Source: Moesziomyces globuligerus (Eukaryota; Basidiomycota; Ustilaginomycetes; Ustilaginales; Ustilaginaceae). From it: 64,000 nt of DNA. The stretch is taken from assembly GCA_030849465.1 (NCBI GenBank), contig JARVLF010000014.1, positions 372,001 through 436,000 of the forward strand, read 5' to 3'. The notes below the pieces were generated by a model. The model had not been told where the DNA came from. It saw only the letters and a list, made by a program, of their open reading frames with translations, and ran no database searches. The position numbers and the translations under genes are program-made. Below, in pieces: positions 9,859-17,671 of the stretch. Within the stretch, counting starts at the first letter, position 1. The number at the start of each line of letters is the position of its first letter.

Positions 9859-10540
9859 GCAAATGCCACACTGCGCGTTGAGACTCGGAACACCGCATCG
9901 GTACTCTCGAATCCCACAAGCAGAGGAGCATCGCACAGGGTTTGAATGCCCTGTAGTGCGTTCAAATGTATGACCGTGTTCGCTGGCCTCGCGCCCGAGT
10001 CTCGCTCGAGGCTTGCATCTGCAAGCCACTGGAGTAAGGGGCGTTGACGAGCGACTACACGTTGGAATCCGAGCAGCCAGAGGACAGCGACGAGAAGAAG
10101 CGCACCAAGTGGTGGGCGTTCTCGAGGCTCGGCTAGTCCGAGCCGATGGGAGTCCAGTCCAACGTCGAATGTGTTCCTGGACACCCTGATCGCGGGTCAA
10201 GCTCGCCGCACGCACGAGATCGGTCTTTGTTGCGACGCGATCCACCGTCCTGTACATACAGTACGCCAACCTGTGGCTGAACGCGGACGGACGGGCCTCG
10301 GCTGGCCGAGCTTCGTGGGAATGCGCCGCTCGACTCGAATGCTGCGAGCCTCGCTAGTGCACTGCATGAGCGGAGGAGGTGACCGGGGCGGCTTGAAGAG
10401 CTTCGAAATGGATCAACCGCTTCCACTACGATTTCCCACGCAAGATCCGCGTGGCATGCTGCTTCGGCCAATGCTACGGCGTGTGCTTCTTGCAGCAGGA
10501 GGCGCAACGACTTGTTGCAAGACTGCTTATCTGTGGTCAT
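9859..10540 (-). CDS. Possible upstream exons of the coiled-coil gene
   Basis: Two protein-like minus-strand segments. The first runs from ATG 10540 to 10216 and encodes a helical, Ala/Leu-rich start (SLRLLLQEAHAVALAEAAC). The second runs from 10132 to 9859 and holds a hydrophobic stretch, LGALLLVAVLWLLGF, that could be a membrane anchor. They can be joined by an 83-base intron (GTGCGT to GACTAG), and the second can be joined to the downstream frame at 9715 by a 143-base intron (GTATGA to AAGCAG). Phases match at both joints and the total is 576 codons. The donors are not the strongest consensus and no homolog was recognised, so this is a model. Alternatives are a separate short gene or chance open frames. 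Confidence 0.33.
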
Positions 10541-11363
10541 GCACAATCTGGCAGTTGTCAACTCCGACCACGGCGTACAGCCGAGAGATAAGCAAAAGTG
10601 ATTCAGCTGTTACACCGGGCTCGTTCGAACATCCTGTCCTGATTTGTACGTTATTTAAAGTCTGACACTCAATTAGAAAAGAAAGAACGAGCACGCCAAC
10701 GCCGTCGACGCTCGCGCAATCTGGAAATGGCGTTGGCATGACGCCTTTGCAGAGAACGGCTGCTTGGGTCTCGGTTGTGCCGCTCGGATTTACAGGCGAG
10801 CTGCTCATGCCGTGTCAGGTTGCGCCATCGACCTTTGTTTGTGGCAGCATGGCGACATCTGCCCCACCACTCAGCCTCCTCGGCCATGCGTGTCGAGCGC
10901 TCTCGACCTCGATGGCGAAATCCATGCATTGCTCGCGTACCGCTTCCCCACACTTCTTTCGCATGGCGCAGCATCCTCGCCTCTCCACAGTAACATGCCG
11001 TGCTTGGCTTCTCCCTTCGGAGCAAAGCCTAGTCACCGGCATCTACCACTTGCGTGCGCGTCGTTTGCAAAGCCGCGCAGCATAGCGCCCACTCGGGCAG
11101 GCGTCGTTCATATCCTGCAAAGCACCCACCCTGCATGACTCGCGCTTGAACTTCTGGAGCCCGATGACGGGACACGCCCCCGCCCTTTGTCAACCACGTA
11201 GCCTCGCACGGCTCTGATAGCCCCGGTGGGTGTCTCCGGTATGCCGTCCTCCGGCTTGTGTGCTCGATTGATGTGGCATTCCTGGTCACGCAAGACATTC
11301 AGCATGTGCTGACGATGCCGAGGCTCTGGTCTCCCGTCTGAGTCGGTACGAGGCTGTGTCGTC

Positions 11364-11392
11364 CGGCCGAGGCCGTCTCCTTGAGAAGGAGA
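11364..11392. promoter_or_regulatory. Two abutting palindromes, one with CGG-N6-CCG spacing
   Basis: CGGCC-GA-GGCCG (11364-11375) directly abuts TCTCCTT-GAG-AAGGAGA (11376-11392); arms are perfect at 5 and 7 bases. The first contains CGG-N6-CCG, the half-site spacing known for Ppr1/UaY-type zinc-cluster factors. They lie about 20-45 bases before a TATA-like site, where an activator site would be expected. The factor is not identified. Confidence 0.45.
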
Positions 11393-11410
11393 GGGATACA
11401 GAGGTCATAC

Positions 11411-11451
11411 ATATAAGAGACACCCCTCATTCATTCTTCTACACCCCTCAT
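11411..11451 (+). promoter_or_regulatory. TATA-like box and ACACCCCTCAT direct repeat
   Basis: ATATAAG at 11411-11417 lies about 100 bases before the dioxygenase ATG. ACACCCCTCAT occurs twice, at 11420-11430 and 11441-11451, 21 bases apart (two helical turns). Each copy holds CCCCT, the complement of the AGGGG stress-response element core. The copies may lie in the core promoter or 5' leader. Confidence 0.45.
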
Positions 11452-11518
11452 CGTACCATCACCATAGCTTAACTCAGGCCTTTGACATCCACACTCTCAC
11501 ATTAGACCCGGAACAACC

Positions 11519-12763
11519 ATGGCACCTGTCGCAGTCGAGCCCCGACCCACGTCGCCCGCTGTGGCCTCGAGTTCAAAAGCCGATGTTCAGAAGCAACGCA
11601 CAGGCGCTTTCACGAACCGCTCAGCCAACTACAACTCGGAACACTTCGACCTGGGCGCCTTGGCGAGTGAAGCGGACTACCCTTACAACGAGTTCAAGCC
11701 GTCGTTCCCCAACGTGCACTGGGAGGCCTACGAGCCCTTTGAGCCGCCAACGGACCGCGCCCTCTTCGCTGACAAGGAGAAGAAGGCGCTCTTCGGTGCT
11801 GCCACGGCGGTCAAGGATGTGACGCGCACCATCGGTACCGAGCTCGAGGGCATCAAGCTCGGTGAGCTCACAGACCAGCAGAAGGACGAGCTGGCGCTGC
11901 TCGTGGCTGAGCGCGGTGTTGTCTTCCTCCGCGGTCAGGATGACTGGACCATCGACCAGCAGCTCGAGCTCGGACGTTACTGGGGCCCGCTCCACAAGCA
12001 CGCCACTACGGGTGTGCCCGCACGCGGCGATCTGGACGAGGTGCACGTCGTCTACGCGCACCCCACATCAGACCCCAACGAGAAGGTGTACCGCGGACCC
12101 GTGCAGCACTCGCGTGCGGACCTGTGGCACTCGGACGTCACGTACGAAGTCAACCCTCCTTCGTACACGAGCTTCAAGCTGCTCGTCTCGCCCGAGGCTG
12201 GAGGCGACACGCTCTGGGCGTCGGGATACGCGGCCTACGACCGTCTCTCGTACCCCCTGCGTCAGTATCTGGAGCAGCTGACTGCGATCCACTCGGCTGT
12301 CGACCAGGCAGATGGCGCGCGTCGACACGGCAACACGGTTCGCCGCGAGCCCGTCGAGACCGAACATCCGCTCGTGCGCGTCCACCCCGTGACCAACCAC
12401 AAGGCGCTCTTCTTCAACCCTGGCTTTGTCAGGTACATCCCCGGCGTGCCCAAGGCCGAGTCGGACTACCTCATCTCGTTCCTCACCAACCACGTCTCCT
12501 CGGCGAGCGACTTCAGCGTCCGCTTCAAGTGGAACGCCGGTGACGTCGCCATCTGGGACAACCGCACCAACATCCACTCGGCCATCTACGAGGACGTCGG
12601 TGTCTCCAGGAGGCACGCCGTTCGTGTCGCTGTGCGCGGAGAGATCCCGCGCGACAGCGAGCACGGTACCAGCCGCGAAGAGGAGTACTACAAGTCGAGG
12701 GGCTTCCGCGTCGACAGGACCGTCCAGAAGGGCCAGCGACGACAGGCTGGCTACAAGGACTAG
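11519..12763 (+). CDS. TauD/TfdA-type Fe(II)/2-oxoglutarate dioxygenase (sulfonate dioxygenase, Jlp1-like)
   Basis: A 414-residue member of the TauD family. These enzymes hydroxylate taurine or alkylsulfonates next to the sulfonate group, using O2 and 2-oxoglutarate, which releases sulfite and an aldehyde; S. cerevisiae Jlp1 is the fungal reference. The iron facial triad is visible: His204 and Asp206 in LWHSDVTYE, and His353 in NRTNIHSAIYED. Arg residues in RRHAVRVAVRGEIP that follow include the expected 2-oxoglutarate binder. The block TLWASGYAAYDRLS is typical of the family. The first 90 residues are a fungal-type leader with no signal peptide, so it is probably cytosolic. No introns. Released sulfite would feed sulfite reductase, whose siroheme needs the MET1 product encoded 3 kb away. 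Related family members attack 2,4-D or alkyl sulfates, so the substrate is inferred. Confidence 0.88.
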   Translation: MAPVAVEPRPTSPAVASSSKADVQKQRTGAFTNRSANYNSEHFDLGALASEADYPYNEFKPSFPNVHWEAYEPFEPPTDRALFADKEKKALFGAATAVKDVTRTIGTELEGIKLGELTDQQKDELALLVAERGVVFLRGQDDWTIDQQLELGRYWGPLHKHATTGVPARGDLDEVHVVYAHPTSDPNEKVYRGPVQHSRADLWHSDVTYEVNPPSYTSFKLLVSPEAGGDTLWASGYAAYDRLSYPLRQYLEQLTAIHSAVDQADGARRHGNTVRREPVETEHPLVRVHPVTNHKALFFNPGFVRYIPGVPKAESDYLISFLTNHVSSASDFSVRFKWNAGDVAIWDNRTNIHSAIYEDVGVSRRHAVRVAVRGEIPRDSEHGTSREEEYYKSRGFRVDRTVQKGQRRQAGYKD

Positions 12764-13221
12764 GCTACTTCCGAGCCACCTTCTGCTGCGCTTGCATCGC
12801 GCCGACCCTATACCCCGCATAGCCCCATCTGCATTGCAATTGACCGCTACCTTATTTTACATGATCAACGCTCGATGTGACAGTGTGTGTTCGCCCCGTC
12901 CAAGATTGTGAGCTTGACGGGAGGACCCGTTCTTAGAGAAGTCTAACAAATTTTAGATGGATTGCCGCGGCTCACCTCCACTTCCTGGCCGCGCTGCAGA
13001 CTTGCATGATGGCAATCTGAGTGCCGACGCGCCAACGGCACGGCAGTCAGCAGTGCAGCTGTCTGACTCAACGGAGGCATGCCGTGTTTCGTCATTGCCG
13101 CGGGCTGGCCGACCTCGCTGACCCTGAACGCAATCACAATGAGAAGAACACGACCCGCGTCCGCCGCAGCGACGCTGTTGCTCTTCCACCACAACCGCAA
13201 CGTCGACTTGCTCGAATCATC
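12764..13221. other. Intergenic region and leader of the pyruvate decarboxylase gene, with overlapping upstream ORF
   Basis: About 460 bases. An upstream ATG at 13079 opens a 93-codon frame ending at 13360, out of frame with the decarboxylase ATG at 13222 and overlapping it. If transcripts start before 13079, this frame would reduce translation of the main protein; if they start later it is irrelevant. The decarboxylase frame itself stays open back to 13021 but has no ATG there. Confidence 0.45.
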
Positions 13222-14973
13222 ATGTCGGACATCAAGATCGGTAGCTACGTGCTCGAGCGCCTGGTGCAGCTGGGCACCCAGAGCGTGCAGGGCGTGCCCG
13301 GCGACTTCAACATGGGCTTTCTCGACCTCATCGAGGACCACGAAAAGCTGCGCTGGATAGGCAATGCCAACGAGCTCAACGCGGCGTATGCGGCGGACGG
13401 ATATGCGCGCGTCAAGCGCACGCTCGGCGCTGTGGTGACCACCTTCGGCGTCGGCGAGCTGAGTGCACTCAACGGCGTCGCCGGCAGCTTTTCGGAGCGT
13501 CTGCCAGTCATCCACATTGTCGGTGTGCCGTCTACCGTGGCACAGGGCAGCCACTCGCTGCTGCACCACACGCTCGGCGACGGCCGCTTCTCGGCGTTCG
13601 AAAACATGAGCAAGGAGATCTCGGCGGACAGCGCCGTGCTCAAGCAGAAGGAAGGCGCGGGCGAGGCCATCGACCGCATCCTCGTCAGTGCCATGAACAG
13701 CGCCCGCCCCGTCTACCTCGCGCTTCCGACGGACCTGGTCCATGCAACCATCCCATCTGCGCCGCTCAACAAGCCGCTCGACTACGGACCACCGCCCAAC
13801 GACCAAGATGCGGAGCGCTATGTGCTCGATGCAGCACGTAGGCACATCGCCGAGGCTCAGAGCGCTGTGATCCTCGTAGACGCGTGCGCCGCCCGCCACG
13901 GCTGCATCGAAGAAACGCTCCAGCTGGTCGAGCAGTCGGGCCTTCCCGTCTTCGCCACGCCGATGGGCAAGGCGATCATCGACGAGGACCACGCTCAATA
14001 CGGAGGCATCTACGTGGGCAATCTGACGGCGGAGCCGATCAAGCGTGTGGTCGAGTCGGCCGACGTGCTCATCACCGTCGGCACAATCAAGAGCGACTTC
14101 AACTCGGGCAACTTTAGCTACCGCACGCCGCGCGCACGCACCATCGAGCTCCACTCGGACTACACCACGATCGGCTACTCGCACTACCCGGGGATTGGCA
14201 TGAAGCACCTCCTGCCCAAGCTCACTGCCATACTCGCAGACGATGCCGAAAGACGCCGCGCAGCAACGACCAAGGTGGTACCGCGCTTCGCGAACGTGCT
14301 GCCCGACGAGGCCGGGGACGAGATCAGCCAGGCATGGCTGTGGCCTCGCATGGGCATGTTCTTCCAGCCCAAAGACCAGGTGGTGGTGGAGACGGGCACG
14401 TCGAGCTTCGGAATGCTCGAGGCTAAGCTGCCACGGGGCATGCGCTGGGTATCGCAGGTGCTGTGGGGCTCGATTGGCTGGTCGGTCGGTGCGACGCTTG
14501 GAGTAGCGCTCGCCGCTCGCGAGCTGCAGCTCGGCCGCACGCATCTGTTCGTCGGAGACGGATCGCTCCAGCTTACTGTGCAGGAGATCGGCACAATGAT
14601 CAAGCACGGCCTCACACCCTACCTCTTTGTGCTCAGCAACGACGGCTACGAGATCGAGCGCCAGATCCACGGCCCAGACAGGAGCTACAACGACGTCCAG
14701 CCCTACGACCACTCGCTCCTGCTCGACTTTTTCTCGCGACCCAAGGGTGCGCATCGCTCGCAAACACAGAGCCACCGAAACGATCCCAAACCCAGCAACA
14801 AGCAGTACTATGCGGTCAGGACCAAGGAGCAGCTCGACACGCTGCTGAAAGATCCCGAATTCAACGTCCCGGACCGCATCAGGCTCATCGAGATCTTCAT
14901 CCCACGCGGAGACGCGCCCATCGCTCTGAAGCGTCAGGCTGAGGCCACCGGCTCCGCCAACAAGTACGACTAG
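13222..14973 (+). CDS. PDC1: Pyruvate decarboxylase (thiamine diphosphate-dependent)
   Basis: A 583-residue 2-oxoacid decarboxylase, which converts pyruvate to acetaldehyde and CO2 in the cytosol. With the ATG at 13222, catalytic residues fall almost exactly at the yeast Pdc1 numbers: Asp28 (GVPGDFN), Glu51 (NANELNAAYAADGYAR) and His115-His116 (SLLHHTLGDG). The thiamine diphosphate motif GDGSLQLTVQEI starts near residue 443, and NDGYEIERQIHG supplies the late active-site Glu. The match in spacing is the main reason to place the start here. A short unusual insert (GAHRSQTQSHRNDPKPSNKQ) lies before the C-terminal segment; it stays in frame and has no clear splice sites. No introns. Indolepyruvate or phenylpyruvate decarboxylases are close relatives, but the residues fit pyruvate best. 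Number 1 in the symbol is by convention only. Confidence 0.92.
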   Translation: MSDIKIGSYVLERLVQLGTQSVQGVPGDFNMGFLDLIEDHEKLRWIGNANELNAAYAADGYARVKRTLGAVVTTFGVGELSALNGVAGSFSERLPVIHIVGVPSTVAQGSHSLLHHTLGDGRFSAFENMSKEISADSAVLKQKEGAGEAIDRILVSAMNSARPVYLALPTDLVHATIPSAPLNKPLDYGPPPNDQDAERYVLDAARRHIAEAQSAVILVDACAARHGCIEETLQLVEQSGLPVFATPMGKAIIDEDHAQYGGIYVGNLTAEPIKRVVESADVLITVGTIKSDFNSGNFSYRTPRARTIELHSDYTTIGYSHYPGIGMKHLLPKLTAILADDAERRRAATTKVVPRFANVLPDEAGDEISQAWLWPRMGMFFQPKDQVVVETGTSSFGMLEAKLPRGMRWVSQVLWGSIGWSVGATLGVALAARELQLGRTHLFVGDGSLQLTVQEIGTMIKHGLTPYLFVLSNDGYEIERQIHGPDRSYNDVQPYDHSLLLDFFSRPKGAHRSQTQSHRNDPKPSNKQYYAVRTKEQLDTLLKDPEFNVPDRIRLIEIFIPRGDAPIALKRQAEATGSANKYD

Positions 14974-15622
14974 CCTCGTCGCGCAGTCAGGATCCATTCC
15001 AAATGCAAGTCTTGTGTCTGCAGCTTGAAGCTTGCTTTGCGTGATCAGTCGTGCATGAGTTGAAAATGTCCTGTGCTCGCCTTGTGCCCTCTCATCAAGC
15101 CTCGGTGCAGGACTCTCACTGGCCTCGGACTCGCTCAAAGTGGCTCCGACAGACTGTGCTTCTCGTTTTGAGCACGCTTGTCCTGCGGGGAGCAGCGCCT
15201 TCTGTGTTGACGGGAACGGAACTTGCCTCTGTGGATGATGCTAGCGGGACGCAAACACCGTGGCCGGGCGACGACGGAGCGAGCCTGCGTCGGACTCGGA
15301 GAGACGACTGAAGTGATCGTTCCGGCCAAAGGCGGCTCGATCTCATCCAGGTTGCCAAGCAAACACGTGCGCTCTCCGCACTGGCACGCTCAGCTTCGAG
15401 TGCGACCTGCATATCGCTGCTCCGCTCACGAGCGAAATGAAACCGCAATTCAAGCTCTGAGCCTAAGTTACAATGGCCAGTTTGTTCACAAACGTCCGCT
15501 CCTACTCGCGCCGGACACAAAGCAAAGTAGGCAAGGCGAGCACGGTCGGTACGATGCGGATTAAACAATAAATTTTTCATACTGACCATCGCGCCGGAAC
15601 GCGGGATGGAGGACGAAAGTGC
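14974..15622. other. Convergent intergenic spacer
   Basis: About 650 bases between the stops of pyruvate decarboxylase and the aldo-keto reductase. It should hold 3' ends of both. Short frames exist on both strands but none looks like a known protein. AATAAATTTTT on the + strand at about 15567 is A/T-rich and close to the reductase stop, and may be part of its 3' processing region. Confidence 0.45.
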
Positions 15623-16735
15623 TTACTGGGTCTTGACCGTAAGGGTAGCAGACTTCTCGGCGTCCTCGCCAAAGATGTTGATGTCCCAGTTGGGAGCGTA
15701 GGTGTAGGGGATGTTGAAGCGAACCTTGCCGAGCTCATTGTAGAGGCTAGTGACGGTCTTGTAGTCCTCGTCCGACAGCTCGATCTGGGCAAAGTTGGAC
15801 TTGATCCTCGACTCTGTGACGCTCTTGGGGATCACCGAGTAGCCTCGCTTGACGCCCCAGGCGATGAGGACCTGGGCGGGGTCGGCGTTGTACTTCTTGG
15901 CGACCTCGGAGACCTGCGGGTAGTCGACGATCTTGGTCTTGCCGCTGAGGTTGTTGCCGAGGGGCGAGTAGGCGGTGAGGTGGATGTTCTTCGAGTTTGC
16001 GTAAGCGACCAGGTCGTCCTGGGGCAGGAGAGGGTGAGCCTCGATCTGGTTGACGGCGGGGACGACGCCAGTGGCGTTGATGAGGACCTCAAGGTGCTCC
16101 TTGGTGAAGTTGGAGACACCGATCGACTTGACCTTGCCAGCCTTCTGGAGCTCGATGAGTGCCTTCCAGGTGTCGACGATCGAGACCTCGCGGTCGAGCC
16201 TGGCCTGCTTGCCGTCCTCGGACTTGGGGACGAGGTCCTTACCGGGAAGGAAGCCGACGGGCCAGTGGATGAGGTAGAGGTCGAGGTAGTCGAGGCCGAG
16301 CTCCTGCAGAGTCTCTTCGTAAGCGGCCTGGACGTTCTCGGGGCGATGCGAGTTGTTCCAGAGCTTTGAGGTGATGAAGAGGTCCTCGCGCTTGACGACC
16401 GAGGGGACAGTCTTCTTCAGAGCCTCGGCGATCTCGGGCTGGTTTTGGTAGATGCGAGCCAGGTCCTGGATCGAGGAGCGTTTTTCGTGTATTGATGAAA
16501 GAAGACTTGGTCAGCGCAAATGCCGTCGGGGAAGGACAGATTGACAGGAGGACGGCACAGCGCTTGAGAGCGGCGGATGTGCGGTGAGAGGAATACTTAC
16601 GAGATGACGGTAGCCGGCCTTGATGGCGATCTCGACGGCGTTGGCGACCTCTCCGGGCTTGGAGAGCCAGGTGCCGAGGCCGATCTGGGGGATCTTGTTG
16701 CCGTCGTTGAGGGTGACGTACTTGTTGAGCGACAT
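15623..16735 (-). CDS. Aldo-keto reductase (two exons)
   Basis: A 325-residue NAD(P)H-dependent aldo-keto reductase, reducing aldehydes or ketones to alcohols in the cytosol. Exon 1 is 16735-16601 (45 codons), exon 2 is 16465-15623; the 135-base intron starts GTAAGT and ends GATCCAG, phase 0. The join gives [13 protein letters not shown], and the complete catalytic tetrad then appears at Asp46, Tyr51, Lys79 (ITSKLWNN) and His112 (YLIHWPVGF). [25 protein letters not shown] and the C-terminal [13 protein letters not shown] cofactor segment are all present. General shape resembles glycerol dehydrogenases of the Gcy1/Ypr1 type, but xylose or other aldose reductases are close, so the substrate is open. 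The protein ends about 35 residues after the last conserved block. Confidence 0.9.
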
Positions 16736-17671
16736 ATTGATTGACGGATGTGGCTGGTTTGATGCGGGTCGACTGTAGAGTGGCGGTTGATGAGAAAGAT
16801 TATATACCTCTTGGCCGTGGGTGTGGTGTTCTTCCCGGTAGCGCTGACGGCGAAATGCGCGAATCGCACGTCAGGCTCCACAGCCGTGCTCCGGCTTTGG
16901 TGCGTTGGCTGGCGACTGCTTAGCCGTGCGTGGCGTGATGCGACTGCAGATCCGCCGAGGATTCAGCGGACGTTGCACGGGCCAGAGCACCAAAAATGCG
17001 GATCCAAAAATGCAATTTCTTCCACACGTTTCTTCCTAACCGCTAAGGTGACCACGCTTGCCGGAGTGCGGAAATGAGGTCATTTGCCGAGCCATCCACG
17101 AAATCCTCAGCTCAAGCTCTGTCTTCTGACTGCAGCTTCCGAGAAAAGCAACACCAAAATTCAGCCCTGAAAATGTGAACCTGAAAATCCATGTCTTGCC
17201 CGCCAAAGGCGTGGCCGACCGACATGCCCGATCCACAAGCGCGGTGCGCGTCTCCACACACGGCTCGGTGTCATCCCACGTCGATGCCGGCTTGGATTTC
17301 GTGCTCCAGCAGTGCCCCGACAGCAACCACGCTTGGCCACCATTGGTCGGTCCATCAGCCGTATGCATGCATGCATGCAACTTGGTTGCGCAGCCAACCA
17401 AAGCCGTCAGCTGTGTGGCTTCCGCCTCCACCTCCTCCTCCACCTCTCTCTGTCCGCTTCGAGGCACAACCCCATCCCGTGTGCAAGCTCAATCCTCCAC
17501 AACGGGACCCTCCACATCCTGACCGGTGTCAAAGACTGTCCGCTCCACCTACCGAGCTTCCGGGATCTGGGCAGCCCCGGAACTCGGCCTCGTGTCTCTC
17601 ACAGCGCACACTGTATCAAACGGGTGCTGGTCGGTGTCTGCACACTTGCATTGCCGAGCCGGACCGAGGCT
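16736..17671. other. Aldo-keto reductase promoter and ETP1 3' region
   Basis: About 940 bases. It holds the start region of the reductase and the 3' end of the ETP1-like gene. A pyrimidine-rich run is visible near 17417-17460 and a small ATGC repeat at 17363. Minus- and plus-strand open frames here lack family features. No RNA gene is recognisable. Confidence 0.45.
17363..17378. repeat. (ATGC)4 microsatellite
   Basis: Four perfect ATGC units, self-complementary as a whole and containing overlapping GCATGC and ATGCAT palindromes. Probably a simple repeat. Confidence 0.7.

Larger units (their letters stand above)
10541..11518. promoter_or_regulatory. Upstream region of the sulfonate dioxygenase gene
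   Basis: About 980 bases without a supported gene, or about 1760 if the upstream exons at 9859-10540 are not real. The last 160 bases before the ATG at 11519 hold palindromes, a TATA-like site and a direct repeat, described separately. The rest shows only short open frames on both strands with no recognisable product. Confidence 0.5.

Noticed and set aside
12943..15138. A 731-codon minus-strand open frame across pyruvate decarboxylase
   Set aside because: It is antisense to a gene with exact catalytic spacing. The frame is open because GC-rich codons avoid stops in the mirrored frame. Its product is rich in Val/Asp/Arg/His with no family features.
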